Below are positions 34,609 to 43,122 of a DNA stretch of 52,823 nt, piece after piece. The stretch spans positions 1 through 52,823 of the forward strand of contig CAZGCA010000038.1 of NCBI GenBank assembly GCA_964524145.1, given 5' to 3'. Position 1 is the stretch's first letter. Each line of letters starts with the position of its first letter. The position numbers were made by a program, and so were the translations under genes. The stretch comes from CAZGCA01 sp964524145 (GTDB lineage Bacteria > Hydrogenedentota > CAZGCA01). Under the pieces are notes generated by a model. That model saw only the letters and a program-made list of their open reading frames with translations, was not told the DNA's origin and ran no database searches.

Positions 34609-35581
34609 TGGAACGAACCTGTCCGGAATCATGCTTCTCGTACGCTTCGATTATCTCTTTCACGAGCCTGTGCCGGACCACGTCCTCCGGTGTCAGGTAG
34701 GCAAACGCAATACCCCGCGTCCCGTCGAGTATGTCGCGGGCATGGATTAGCCCCGAAGTTTGCCCTTCGGGAAGGTCTATCTGCGTTATGTCGCCTGTGA
34801 CCACCGTGTGGGAGTTCTGGCCAAGCCGCGTGAGAAACATCTTCATCTGTTGCGGGCTCGTATTCTGCGCCTCGTCAAGGATAACGAAAGCGTTGTTGAG
34901 CGTGCGGCCGCGCATGAACGCCAGCGGGGCCACCTCGATCATGTCCTTCTCCATGCAGCGAAACACCTCGCTCCTCGGCATCATATCGTAGAGCGCATCG
35001 TACAGCGGACGAAGATACGGGTTTACCTTCTCCTCTATGTCGCCGGGGAGATAACCCAGGCTTTCACCGGCTTCTACCGCGGGCCGGGTCAGAATGAGCC
35101 TCTCGACCTTTCTGCTCTGGAGCGACGCAATCGCCATGGCCATCGCCAAATACGTCTTTCCCGTTCCCGCCGGGCCGATGGAGAAGGTTATGTCGTGACC
35201 GCGCATCGCCTCGACGTACCGCTGCTGCCCACGCGTGCGCGCCCGTACCGTCTTGCCTTTCTTCGCAACAGGGATTATCGTCTCGAACGACGAGCGCAGG
35301 TTCTCAACGCCGTCTTTGTTTCCGAGGTTCAGGGCGCAGTCGACATCCGATACGCTCACACCACGGCCGTTCCGCACTGCTGCGAGCATTTCGCTCAACA
35401 CGCCTTTCGCCTTCGCGACCTCTTCCGGCGCACCAAGCACGAGAAGCTTCTCTCCCCTGTCGACAATCTTGACACCCATCTCGGACTGGATACGTTTGCG
35501 TATCTCGCCGTTCCTACCCAGCAATCGGATGGCTTCGTCGTTGTCCTTAAGGACGATCTCACTGCTCAGCTTCGTGCCCAA
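34580..35581 (-). CDS. phoH: PhoH family ATPase/RNA helicase-like protein
   Basis: A 333-aa PhoH protein (PhoL/YbeZ type) with an N-terminal KH-like region (about 10-70). The RARTRGQQRYVEAMRGHDITFSIGPAGTGKTYLAMAMA block has Walker A at 136-143, and Walker B is VILDEAQN at 233-240. GDITQIDLP follows near residue 265. The role is probably RNA processing together with YbeY. The TTG start at 35581 is supported by the family N-terminus, and an in-frame TAG seven codons upstream rules out a longer start. The acidic C-terminal tail comes from the hexanucleotide repeat. Confidence 0.94.
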   Translation of the reverse strand: MGTKLSSEIVLKDNDEAIRLLGRNGEIRKRIQSEMGVKIVDRGEKLLVLGAPEEVAKAKGVLSEMLAAVRNGRGVSVSDVDCALNLGNKDGVENLRSSFETIIPVAKKGKTVRARTRGQQRYVEAMRGHDITFSIGPAGTGKTYLAMAMAIASLQSRKVERLILTRPAVEAGESLGYLPGDIEEKVNPYLRPLYDALYDMMPRSEVFRCMEKDMIEVAPLAFMRGRTLNNAFVILDEAQNTSPQQMKMFLTRLGQNSHTVVTGDITQIDLPEGQTSGLIHARDILDGTRGIAFAYLTPEDVVRHRLVKEIIEAYEKHDSGQVRSNGEEEQEQE

Positions 35582-35605
35582 CTCGACCCCGCACCTTGCT
35601 TTCTA

Positions 35606-35646
35606 AGACAAAAGCCCTTGGCACAAGAACTGTGTTGTGCGCCAAG
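35606..35646 (-). terminator. Hairpin terminator after the LysM gene
   Basis: On the minus strand a stem CTTGGC(G)CACAA pairs with TTGTGCCAAG across a 7-8 base loop, with one bulged G. It is followed by GGGCTTTTGTCTT. The T-run is broken, so termination may be partial. It separates the LysM gene, which has its own promoter, from the phoH run. Confidence 0.5.
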
Positions 35647-35688
35647 AGCCAAACCCGACTATTCGCAGTTGTTTACCGATACTCACCG

Positions 35689-36246
35689 TTACGGTCGAGG
35701 TATAACGAGCTTCAGGCCCACTGTCAGGACTCCCGGATCGTCTATTCGGTCCTTGTTGGCCTCGTATATGTCCAGCCAGCGCGACGAGTCGCCATAGACT
35801 TCGGGTTTCGCAGCTATCCCTGCCAGCGTATCGTTTTCCTGAACCTCATATATCTCTTGTTCCGTCTTCACATCGTTCGGTGGTTTCGACACTTTGAGCA
35901 GAGCGTCGAGCTTCTCCTGAAGCAGTGCAAGCTGCTGCTCCGCCGCCGCCAGTTTGTCCCTTCTCTCGTCGAGCTTGCGGCGTAGCTCCTCGTTCTCTGC
36001 CGCCAGTTCCTCGGACTTGGAGTGAAGCTCGCGCGATTCGGCACGTACTTCATCCAGTTCCGCCTCCAACTCGATTATCTTGTCCGCGCTGGTGGGGCGG
36101 CTGATGTCGGTCCCCGTTTCTTCCACCTCGCTTCCCCCCGATTCCGGTCCGGGCACAGATACACACGACACGCCCGTCACGGAGCAGATGAAGAAGAGTG
36201 AGATGACTAAGTGCCCGCACCGGTTACGCGGACTTGTTTCGCGCAT
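35689..36246 (-). CDS. LysM-domain coiled-coil protein, probable lipoprotein
   Basis: A 185-aa envelope protein. It has a basic start, a hydrophobic stretch HLVISLFFICSVTGVSC and a possible lipobox cysteine (Cys28). The residue at -3 is glycine, so lipidation is uncertain. A short low-complexity linker leads to a heptad-like coiled coil (about 55-115, rich in Glu/Leu/Lys). The C-terminal LysM domain contains YEVQENDTLAGIAAKPEVYGDSSRWLDIYEANKDRI. LysM binds peptidoglycan or chitin-type glycans, so a cell-wall role is likely. GGGAGA lies 8 bases before the ATG. The gene is a single unit with promoter and terminator. Confidence 0.82.
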   Translation of the reverse strand: MRETSPRNRCGHLVISLFFICSVTGVSCVSVPGPESGGSEVEETGTDISRPTSADKIIELEAELDEVRAESRELHSKSEELAAENEELRRKLDERRDKLAAAEQQLALLQEKLDALLKVSKPPNDVKTEQEIYEVQENDTLAGIAAKPEVYGDSSRWLDIYEANKDRIDDPGVLTVGLKLVIPRP

Positions 36247-36272
36247 AATCAACGTCTCCCAAACCAAGTTTT

Positions 36273-36301
36273 AGTATAGCACGAGGACTCCGTCAAGTCA
36301 A
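36273..36301 (-). promoter_or_regulatory. Sigma70-like promoter of the LysM gene
   Basis: On the minus strand, TTGACT (complement of 36296-36301) and TATACT (complement of 36273-36278) are 17 bases apart. Both boxes match five of six consensus bases. Predicted initiation near 36266 gives a leader of about 20 bases that contains the GGGAGA ribosome binding site. Confidence 0.6.
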
Positions 36302-36356
36302 ACGAAACTCTCTCCGCTTTGGCTGACAGCCGTGGCGGATTCGCTTCGGACTACCG

Positions 36357-36635
36357 TCAACCCTCCTCCGCCAAGAGATAGACGGTCTCGCCGGGCTTCA
36401 GCAACCCAAGTGTTTGTCTCGCAACGCTTTCCACGGTCCGAGGGTCTTTCTCGAAACGGTGCAGTTTCTCGGTCAGTTCCGTCCGAGACATCTCGAGTGA
36501 TTTGACACGCTCGCGTCTTGCATCCCGCTTTGCCGCGAGTTCGGCGAGCCGGGCCTGTCGCGGCGCATAGACGCGGTAGAACGCCAGACTGATGAGAGCC
36601 ACAGCCACGAGCAAGATGAGCAGATACTTCTTCAC
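36357..36635 (-). CDS. FtsB/DivIC-like septum formation protein
   Basis: A small protein (92 aa from this start) with one N-terminal membrane span (YLLILLVAVALISLAFYRVY). A coiled coil of charged residues follows, then the DivIC/FtsB-type tail with ARQTLGLLKPGETVYLL. Such proteins act in the divisome with FtsL and FtsQ. The GTG at 36635 lies two bases after the enolase stop; another GTG at 36659 would overlap enolase. The eno-ftsB order is common in bacteria and supports the call. Confidence 0.82.
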   Translation of the reverse strand: MKKYLLILLVAVALISLAFYRVYAPRQARLAELAAKRDARRERVKSLEMSRTELTEKLHRFEKDPRTVESVARQTLGLLKPGETVYLLAEEG

Positions 36636-36636
36636 G

Positions 36637-37923
36637 TTAACACGGCCTCGCGAATGCACTTATGCCTGGGAATACCCCTTGGTCACCGAGTTCCTCCTCA
36701 ATCCTGAGCAACTGGTTGTACTTGGCGACCCGATCGCTGCGTGACGCGGATCCGGTCTTGATCTGTCCCGTCGATGTTGCCACCACAAGGTCGGCAATCG
36801 TTGAATCCTCGGTTTCACCGCTTCTATGCGAGACCACAGCGGTGTAGCCTGCCGCCCGCGCCATCTCTATGGCCTCGAGCGTCTCGGTCAACGTGCCGAT
36901 CTGGTTCACCTTTATCAGTATCGAGTTTGCCACGCCCTGCTTGATTCCACGAGCAAGCCGTTTGGTGTTCGTGACGAAGAGGTCGTCGCCGACAAGCTGG
37001 ATCTTCGAGCCCACCTTCTTGGTCAACTTCTTCCAGCCGGCCCAGTCGTCTTCGGCCATCCCGTCCTCTATCGAGACGATGGGATACTTTTCAACCCACC
37101 CGGCATAGAAGTCCACCATGGCCGTTGGCGTCAGCTTCGGCTTTTTCTCAGCCTTGAGCACGTACTTGCCGTCCTTGAAGAACTCACTCGCAGCCGGGTC
37201 GAGCGCAAGCCAGACATCCTTGCCTGCCTTGTATCCGGCGGCTTTGATGGCTTTAAGAATGACCTCGACAGCTTCCGCGTTCGATTTCAGGTTTGGCGCA
37301 AACCCACCCTCGTCGCCGACCGCGGTGTTGTACTTCGCTTTCTTCAGCACCTGCTTGAGGTTATGAAAGACCTCCGCGCCCATCCGGAGCGCTTCACTGA
37401 AACTCTTTGCGCCGGCCGGGACAATCATAAACTCCTGGAGATCAACGTTGTTGTCCGCGTGTGCTCCGCCATTGAGTATGTTCATCATGGGAACCGGCAG
37501 CACTCTCGCGTTGACGCCTCCGAGATACCTGTAGAGCGGCAGCATGACTGCCTCTGCCGCGGCTTTGGCCACAGCCAGAGACACACCCAGAATGGCGTTA
37601 GCGCCGAACTTGCCTTTGTTTGAGGTGCCGTCGAGGTCGATCATCGTGTGGTCGACCAGCGTTTGCTCGAGGGCGTCGTAGCCCACAAGGGCGTCGGCTA
37701 AGGGACCGTTCACGTTGGCCACGGCCTTCGTGACGCCTTTGCCCAGATACCGTTTCTTGTCGCCGTCCCGCAACTCGATGGCCTCATGCTCACCCGTCGA
37801 AGCGCCCGACGGCACCGCGGCGCGCCCCATTGCTCCGCACTCGAGATAGACGTCTACCTCAACGGTCGGATTGCCGCGCGAATCCAGTATCTCCCTGCCT
37901 ACTATGTCGACTATTGCAGTCAC
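36637..37923 (-). CDS. eno: Enolase
   Basis: Converts 2-phosphoglycerate to phosphoenolpyruvate; 428 aa, full length. Motifs include REILDSRGNPTVEVDV, AVPSGASTGEHEA, GANAILGVSLAVAKA, MNILNGGAHADNNVDLQEFMIVP, GDEGGFAPNL, LVGDDLFVTN, ILIKVNQIGTLTET, and SHRSGETEDSTIADL. The GTG start at 37923 has AGGAGG 7 bases upstream. An EI/HPr system and pyruvate kinase elsewhere in the window use the same PEP pool. Confidence 0.97.
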   Translation of the reverse strand: MTAIVDIVGREILDSRGNPTVEVDVYLECGAMGRAAVPSGASTGEHEAIELRDGDKKRYLGKGVTKAVANVNGPLADALVGYDALEQTLVDHTMIDLDGTSNKGKFGANAILGVSLAVAKAAAEAVMLPLYRYLGGVNARVLPVPMMNILNGGAHADNNVDLQEFMIVPAGAKSFSEALRMGAEVFHNLKQVLKKAKYNTAVGDEGGFAPNLKSNAEAVEVILKAIKAAGYKAGKDVWLALDPAASEFFKDGKYVLKAEKKPKLTPTAMVDFYAGWVEKYPIVSIEDGMAEDDWAGWKKLTKKVGSKIQLVGDDLFVTNTKRLARGIKQGVANSILIKVNQIGTLTETLEAIEMARAAGYTAVVSHRSGETEDSTIADLVVATSTGQIKTGSASRSDRVAKYNQLLRIEEELGDQGVFPGISAFARPC

Positions 37924-37987
37924 TTTGTGCCTCCTTTTCGCATCCCGATATACGTTGTCGCCGCCCGGTATCGCTCCTTCGGCGGGT

Positions 37988-38794
37988 TCACATCTCCCAG
38001 GGTTTGACGATGTCCCGAAAACCTCTGTTGGCGTACCTGTCGAACTCGTCTTCCGCTGTCAACCCTTTCAGATGCTGGCCCGACTGAACGGCCGCCGTCT
38101 CGAGCTCGACCTTCTCATAGTAACGCGCGAGCTCGTGGTGGGCGACGCTCGGCAGAATGATACAAAGACTGCCAAGGAAAAACAGCCCGACACCGTGAGT
38201 CAATGCCAGCAGAACAAACAACATGGCCACCAAGAGTATCGCGACCCCTATCGTGTAGACGATGTTGTCCAGCGTCAGCAGAAAGGCGTACTTCAAAACA
38301 CCGAATATGTTGTGCTTCTTTACAAGGGCAAGCGGCCCCGCGTACAAGAGCATAAGGCTGTAGAGAACCAGTCCCCACAGGCTGAGCCCTCCCAACACCG
38401 CACCTATCCAGGCGTAGTCTCCTTTGAGCAAGCGAAGGTAAAAGACGATGTTAGATGCCAATACCACATAGACCAGAAGAACGAGCAGACCGAAGAACAA
38501 GCCTCTCGCCCAGTACAGTCGAATCCCTCTAAAGAAGTCCGCAATCGATGCATCGTCTTTCTCAACCAGAAGCGAGGCAAAATGGAACAGTGCCAGAAGC
38601 ACTATCGGTACTGTCACCACCGGCACGCACAGCACCCCTCCGAGCATGCTCACGAGCACAAGTTTGCCCAGGTGATCGTAAGACACCCAGAAGAAAAACT
38701 TGAAGACACGACGAATCAGAGGCTTCGAGATGGCTGGCGCTTCATCCGTAACTGGATCACCACGTGCCCCTCGCGCCGCAGCTTGTCTATCCAT
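37988..38794 (-). CDS. Multi-span membrane protein, possibly YesL/DUF624-like
   Basis: A 268-aa protein with five to six membrane spans, for example LVLVSMLGGVLCVPVVTVPIVL, GLFFGLLVLLVYVVLASNIVF and NIVYTIGVAILLVAMLFVLLAL. The overall pattern, with a soluble segment after the second span (DFFRGIRLYWARG), recalls the YesL/DUF624 family, but I cannot confirm it. The ATG at 38794 overlaps the PPIase gene by 79 bases. No nearer start with a ribosome binding site is evident, so the true start may differ. Function unknown. Confidence 0.7.
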   Translation of the reverse strand: MDRQAAARGARGDPVTDEAPAISKPLIRRVFKFFFWVSYDHLGKLVLVSMLGGVLCVPVVTVPIVLLALFHFASLLVEKDDASIADFFRGIRLYWARGLFFGLLVLLVYVVLASNIVFYLRLLKGDYAWIGAVLGGLSLWGLVLYSLMLLYAGPLALVKKHNIFGVLKYAFLLTLDNIVYTIGVAILLVAMLFVLLALTHGVGLFFLGSLCIILPSVAHHELARYYEKVELETAAVQSGQHLKGLTAEDEFDRYANRGFRDIVKPWEM

Positions 38795-39741
38795 TTGGTG
38801 TAAAGCTCTTCCGCCTTCTTCTGCCTGAGGATCGCCTCTGCCTCCTGTCTCACCTCGGCCAGCGACACCATCCCTTCCGGCACGACCTCGGTTGCCTTGA
38901 ATAGTTGGACTCCACGTGTGTCTTCAACAACATCGGAGACTGCCCCTTCCTTGAGCGAAAAGACCACGTCTTCCAACGAGGTTTTCAGTTCACCCCGCCG
39001 AACATATCCCAGGTCGCCACCGGGACCGGCATCCGGACCCTCGGAGTACTTGGCTGCAAGTTCGGCAAAGTCCGCTCCTTTCCTGGCTTCGGAGAGAACA
39101 TGTTCCGCCCGCGCCCGCACACGCGCACGCTGGCGTTCCGTGGAGTCCTCCGGAACGGACATGAATATTCTTGAGAGGCGTACACGGGCCTCGCCCGACA
39201 ATTCACCAGCGTGCTCGTCATAGTATTGCCTTACCTCGTCCTCCGAAATTGAAACCTTGGCGGCAAGTTCCTGGCGTTTCGACCGCGAAATTCGTTGGAC
39301 GAGCAACGTCTCGCCGATTCGTTGGCGAAGATCTTTGACGGACTCCATACTCCTTGCGAGCTCCTCTTCGAACTCCGCCTCGCTGGCGAATTGACTTTTT
39401 ATCTCGTCCAGGGCCTTCGTGACGCTCTCGTCAGAGACGACCAACCCAAGCCTTTTCGCTTGCTGCAACAACAGCTTCTCCTCTATCGACCGGTCCAACA
39501 GGAAATCCTTTGCCTCGGTCAAGCGCAGCATGAGTTCTTCGCCTGAATAGGTGAGCGAAAGCTCCTGTCTATAGAGTTCCAGCGCGTCGTCTATCTCACT
39601 GGCAAGGATGATATCGTCGTTGACTATCGCCGCCAAGCCGTCTATTACCTCCCCAACCGCAGTTGGTACGGCTGTTCCGACGGCAGTTGCCAAAGCCGCA
39701 ACAATCAACAGAAGGAACTGGTTGCACCACTTCTGGGCCAT
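38716..39741 (-). CDS. SurA-like periplasmic peptidyl-prolyl isomerase
   Basis: A 341-aa exported parvulin-type chaperone. It has a signal peptide (MAQKWCNQFLLLIVAALATAV), then a SurA N-terminal-like helical domain starting EVIDGLAAIVNDDIILASEID. One parvulin PPIase domain follows (about 190-295, with RIFMSVPEDS, ADFAELAAKYSEGPDAGPGGDLGYVRRGEL and GVQLFKATEV), then a C-terminal helix. E. coli SurA has two PPIase domains, so this is a single-domain form. The ATG at 39741 has TGAGGA about 8 bases upstream; earlier ATGs at 39798 and 39765 lack both a site and a signal peptide. It lies behind mfd. Confidence 0.88.
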   Translation of the reverse strand: MAQKWCNQFLLLIVAALATAVGTAVPTAVGEVIDGLAAIVNDDIILASEIDDALELYRQELSLTYSGEELMLRLTEAKDFLLDRSIEEKLLLQQAKRLGLVVSDESVTKALDEIKSQFASEAEFEEELARSMESVKDLRQRIGETLLVQRISRSKRQELAAKVSISEDEVRQYYDEHAGELSGEARVRLSRIFMSVPEDSTERQRARVRARAEHVLSEARKGADFAELAAKYSEGPDAGPGGDLGYVRRGELKTSLEDVVFSLKEGAVSDVVEDTRGVQLFKATEVVPEGMVSLAEVRQEAEAILRQKKAEELYTKWIDKLRREGHVVIQLRMKRQPSRSL

Positions 39742-39816
39742 GGTTGCATTCCTCAGGAAGAGCATCTTGCGCAATATACCTGGAGCCTCGTCCGTCACGT
39801 CTGTGCGAAGCTTATT

Positions 39817-42800
39817 TTACCACACTGCAACCATCTCGTTCAACGCTGCCTTTAACGTCTCGATGGGGCTTCCGTTCGAGCGCCCGTCAAGTTGCACGAC
39901 GATCCGCACCGGTTCCCCCGGAAGGATCGACAGCAACCGGCCAACCGGTTTCGGCAGAAGCGATAGCTTTTGCAGGTCCGGGGAGACGTTTGCGCGGAAC
40001 CTCAGCAGTGCCGTGTCGCCTGTCTTCGATATGAGCTCGAGTCCCAACCGCGCACCGAGGATCCGCAGCGCGGTTACTTCGAGCAGCGCATCGGCCTCCC
40101 TCGGAGGCTCGCCGAACCTGTCGCGCATTTCTTGGCGCAGATCGTCGAGCTTCTCGATGTCGCGAATCCGGCTCAGTCGTTTGTAGAGGTGTATCTTGTG
40201 CTCAGCCGATCCAATGTACGCGTCAGGGAGGTACGCATCGACTGCGAGGTCCGCCAGCGGCAGCGGAAGACGTTCCGTGGTCTTGCCCAAGAGCTCGCGC
40301 GAGGCTTCCTCGACGAGTCCACAATACATCTCGAGACCGACCGCCACAATATGGCCGTGCTGTTGCGGGCCCAGTATGTTGCCCGCTCCGCGAATCTCGA
40401 GATCCCGCAGCGCCAACCGAAATCCTGACCCCAATTCGCTGAAATCCTCGATCGCCTTCAACCTTTTCTGCGCAACCTCGCTCAACGCTTGCTCGCCCGG
40501 CACCGTCAGGTACGCGAATGCGCGGTGTTTGTAGCGACCCACGCGTCCGCGCAACTGGTAGAGCTCGCTCAGCCCGAAGCAGTCGGCCCGGTCGATGACG
40601 ATCGTGTTGACGTTCGGTATATCGAGACCGGATTCGATGATAGTCGTCGTCACCAGAACGTCTATTTGTTTTGCGAGAAACTGATCCATGACACGTTCGA
40701 GTTCGTGCTCGTGCAGCTGGCCGTGCGCGACTGCGACTCTCGCCTTCGGCACCAGCCGCTGCACGAACATGCTCATGCTGTAGATGGTCTGCACGCGGTT
40801 ATGCACGAAAAAGACCTGCCCTTCGCGTGCCAGCTCCCGGTCGATAGCCTCCTTAATGGTCTGCGTGTCGAACCGGCAGACTATCGTCCGCACGGCAAGT
40901 CTGTCGCTTGGCGGCGTACCGATAACACTCATGTCGCGTACACCCATCAACGAGAGGTGCAGGGTGCGCGGGATAGGCGTCGCGGAAAGCGTCAGCACGT
41001 CCACGAGCTTGCGCATCTGCTTGAGCTTCTCTTTGTGCGCTACCCCGAACCGCTGCTCTTCGTCGACCACGACAAGACCGAGATCCTTGAACGCGACGTC
41101 CTTCGAAAACAACCGGTGCGTGCCAATGACGATGTCAATTGTGCCCGACTCGAGCCCTTCGATTATTCGTTTCTGCCGCGCACGCGAGCGAAACCTGCTG
41201 AGCATCTCGACATTGACAGGGAAGTCGGCCAGCCGTTGTGAGAACGTGCTGAAATGCTGCTGGGCCAGGATGGTTGTCGGCACGAGAATCGCCACCTGTT
41301 TGCCGTCCATGACAACCTTGAACGCGGCGCGCACCGCCACTTCCGTTTTGCCGTAGCCCACATCACCACATATCAATCTGTCCATGGGCCGGCGTTGTTC
41401 CATGTCGGCTTTGACGTCCTCGATCGCCTGCTGCTGGTCGGGCGTTTCCTCGTACTCGAAGGTATCCTCAAATTCCTTCTGCCATTCGGTATCGGGTGCG
41501 AACGCATGCCCCTCGAGCGTCTGTCGCGCCGCATAAAGCTCCAGAAGCTCCTGGGTCATTTCCCGGACGGCCTTCTTCACCCGCGCTTTCGTTCTTGCCC
41601 AGGCAGTCCCGCCGAGCTTGTTCAAGGTCGGAGCGACCGCGTCCGCACCAACATACTTCTGCACGGAGCCCACGTCGACGGTCGGCACGTAGAGCTTGTC
41701 GCCACCCAGATACTCGATGGCGAGGAACTCTCCTTTCTTGTCTTCGAATCGGCGGATGCCCTGGTATCTGCCTATGCCGTGATGGACATGGACGACATAA
41801 TCGCCAACTTGAAGATCGGTCAGCGAGACTATCGGCAGTCCGCGCTTGAAACGTCGCGACCGCCGCCGCCAATATCGTCTGCCGAATATCTCTTTGCCGC
41901 TCACGACCGCGAATCGATCCGGCGGCGAGCTAAATCCGGGACGGATTGTGCCTATCACCATCTCGATCCATCCGCCATCTGCCGACTCGGACATGTCGTA
42001 ACCGTGTTCTTCGAGCAGTTCCCTCAGCCGGACCTCTTCGCCTTCGTTGTGGCAGACGAGCACAACTTTATAGTCCTTGTCTTTCCAGTGCTCGAGCTCT
42101 TTCCAGAACAGGGCGAGATCCCCCTCCCACGAGGCCATCGACCGGGTATCGATACGGAATCGTCTCCCGGCATCGGCCACTCCGACGAGTTGCGATAGTG
42201 ACAAACAGGCTCTGTTCGAGAGCGCCTGCCGGGCATGCTGCCACGGCACCCAGCCGCCACCTTCCTTCAACTGCCGTTCGGCGTCTTCAGCCTCCTCGAT
42301 CAGCGCCTGCGGTTCATCGTAAACAACAAGTGTTTCGTCCGGCAAGTAATCGGCAAGCCCAACGAGTACCTCGCCGGCCCGCAACAACTTATCGCGGAAC
42401 TCCCGTTCAGAACGCGGCAGCACCCGAACCCGATCAACAGCCTCGACGGAGATCTGGGTTTCCGGGTCGAAGCTGCGGATGGACTCGATCTTGTCGCCAA
42501 AGAACTCTATTCTGCAGGGGGTATCGCTTGATATGGGGAAGAGGTCGAGGATGCCGCCTCGCAAGCTCATCTCGCCGTGTTGTTCGACCGCCGGCTCGCG
42601 CTCGTACCCCAACTCGAAAAGGCGTTCCGCCAGGGCCGACATCGAGATGGTGTCGCCGTTACGCAGGTCTACGGACGCTTCCATGAGCTCATCTCTCGAG
42701 GGTATCAGTTGAAGCATCGAGCGCACGGACGTAACGATGAAGTACGGGGGATCAGGCGGCGCAGTGTCGAGTTGCAGCAGGGCCGCCATCCGCTCCGCGA

Positions 42801-43119
42801 CTATCTCGTCTGACGGCGGTATCTTCTCGTGCGGCAGCGTCTGCCATGCTGGAAAGAGGATCACCTTCTCGCGGGACGCAAACGTTGCAAGATCGTCGCT
42901 TATCTCCTCGGCTTCGATCCTGCCCGCTCCTATGACCAGAACCGGGCGGCGAATCTGCTCGGCTATCTGGGCTACAAGTTTGCTCTTCGCGGCACCCCAC
43001 GCACCCGATAGCTCGATATCGCAGGGGCTGGTCCGCGCCAGGCATTCGACAAGGCCCCCAGGCAGACCAAAAGGGACGTTGTGCTTGTGTCCAACAGACA
43101 ATACCGTGGCGCTCTTCAC
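39817..43119 (-). CDS. mfd: Transcription-repair coupling factor
   Basis: Mfd displaces RNA polymerase stalled at lesions and recruits UvrA. The 1100-aa protein has an N-terminal UvrB-like region, with FPAWQTLPHEKIPPS and GGILDLFPISSDTPCRIEFFGDKIESIRSFDPETQ. The RNA polymerase-interacting domain has VGDYVVHVHHGIGRYQGI. The translocase motor contains LICGDVGYGKTEVAVRAAFKV, LVPTTILAQQHF, VVVDEEQRFGV and GRVGRYKHRAFAYL. The C-terminal TRCF domain ends the protein. The GTG at 43119 has a GGAGGGG site upstream and starts three bases after the preceding stop. Complete and ordinary. Confidence 0.96.
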   Translation of the reverse strand: MKSATVLSVGHKHNVPFGLPGGLVECLARTSPCDIELSGAWGAAKSKLVAQIAEQIRRPVLVIGAGRIEAEEISDDLATFASREKVILFPAWQTLPHEKIPPSDEIVAERMAALLQLDTAPPDPPYFIVTSVRSMLQLIPSRDELMEASVDLRNGDTISMSALAERLFELGYEREPAVEQHGEMSLRGGILDLFPISSDTPCRIEFFGDKIESIRSFDPETQISVEAVDRVRVLPRSEREFRDKLLRAGEVLVGLADYLPDETLVVYDEPQALIEEAEDAERQLKEGGGWVPWQHARQALSNRACLSLSQLVGVADAGRRFRIDTRSMASWEGDLALFWKELEHWKDKDYKVVLVCHNEGEEVRLRELLEEHGYDMSESADGGWIEMVIGTIRPGFSSPPDRFAVVSGKEIFGRRYWRRRSRRFKRGLPIVSLTDLQVGDYVVHVHHGIGRYQGIRRFEDKKGEFLAIEYLGGDKLYVPTVDVGSVQKYVGADAVAPTLNKLGGTAWARTKARVKKAVREMTQELLELYAARQTLEGHAFAPDTEWQKEFEDTFEYEETPDQQQAIEDVKADMEQRRPMDRLICGDVGYGKTEVAVRAAFKVVMDGKQVAILVPTTILAQQHFSTFSQRLADFPVNVEMLSRFRSRARQKRIIEGLESGTIDIVIGTHRLFSKDVAFKDLGLVVVDEEQRFGVAHKEKLKQMRKLVDVLTLSATPIPRTLHLSLMGVRDMSVIGTPPSDRLAVRTIVCRFDTQTIKEAIDRELAREGQVFFVHNRVQTIYSMSMFVQRLVPKARVAVAHGQLHEHELERVMDQFLAKQIDVLVTTTIIESGLDIPNVNTIVIDRADCFGLSELYQLRGRVGRYKHRAFAYLTVPGEQALSEVAQKRLKAIEDFSELGSGFRLALRDLEIRGAGNILGPQQHGHIVAVGLEMYCGLVEEASRELLGKTTERLPLPLADLAVDAYLPDAYIGSAEHKIHLYKRLSRIRDIEKLDDLRQEMRDRFGEPPREADALLEVTALRILGARLGLELISKTGDTALLRFRANVSPDLQKLSLLPKPVGRLLSILPGEPVRIVVQLDGRSNGSPIETLKAALNEMVAVW

Positions 43120-43122
43120 AGC

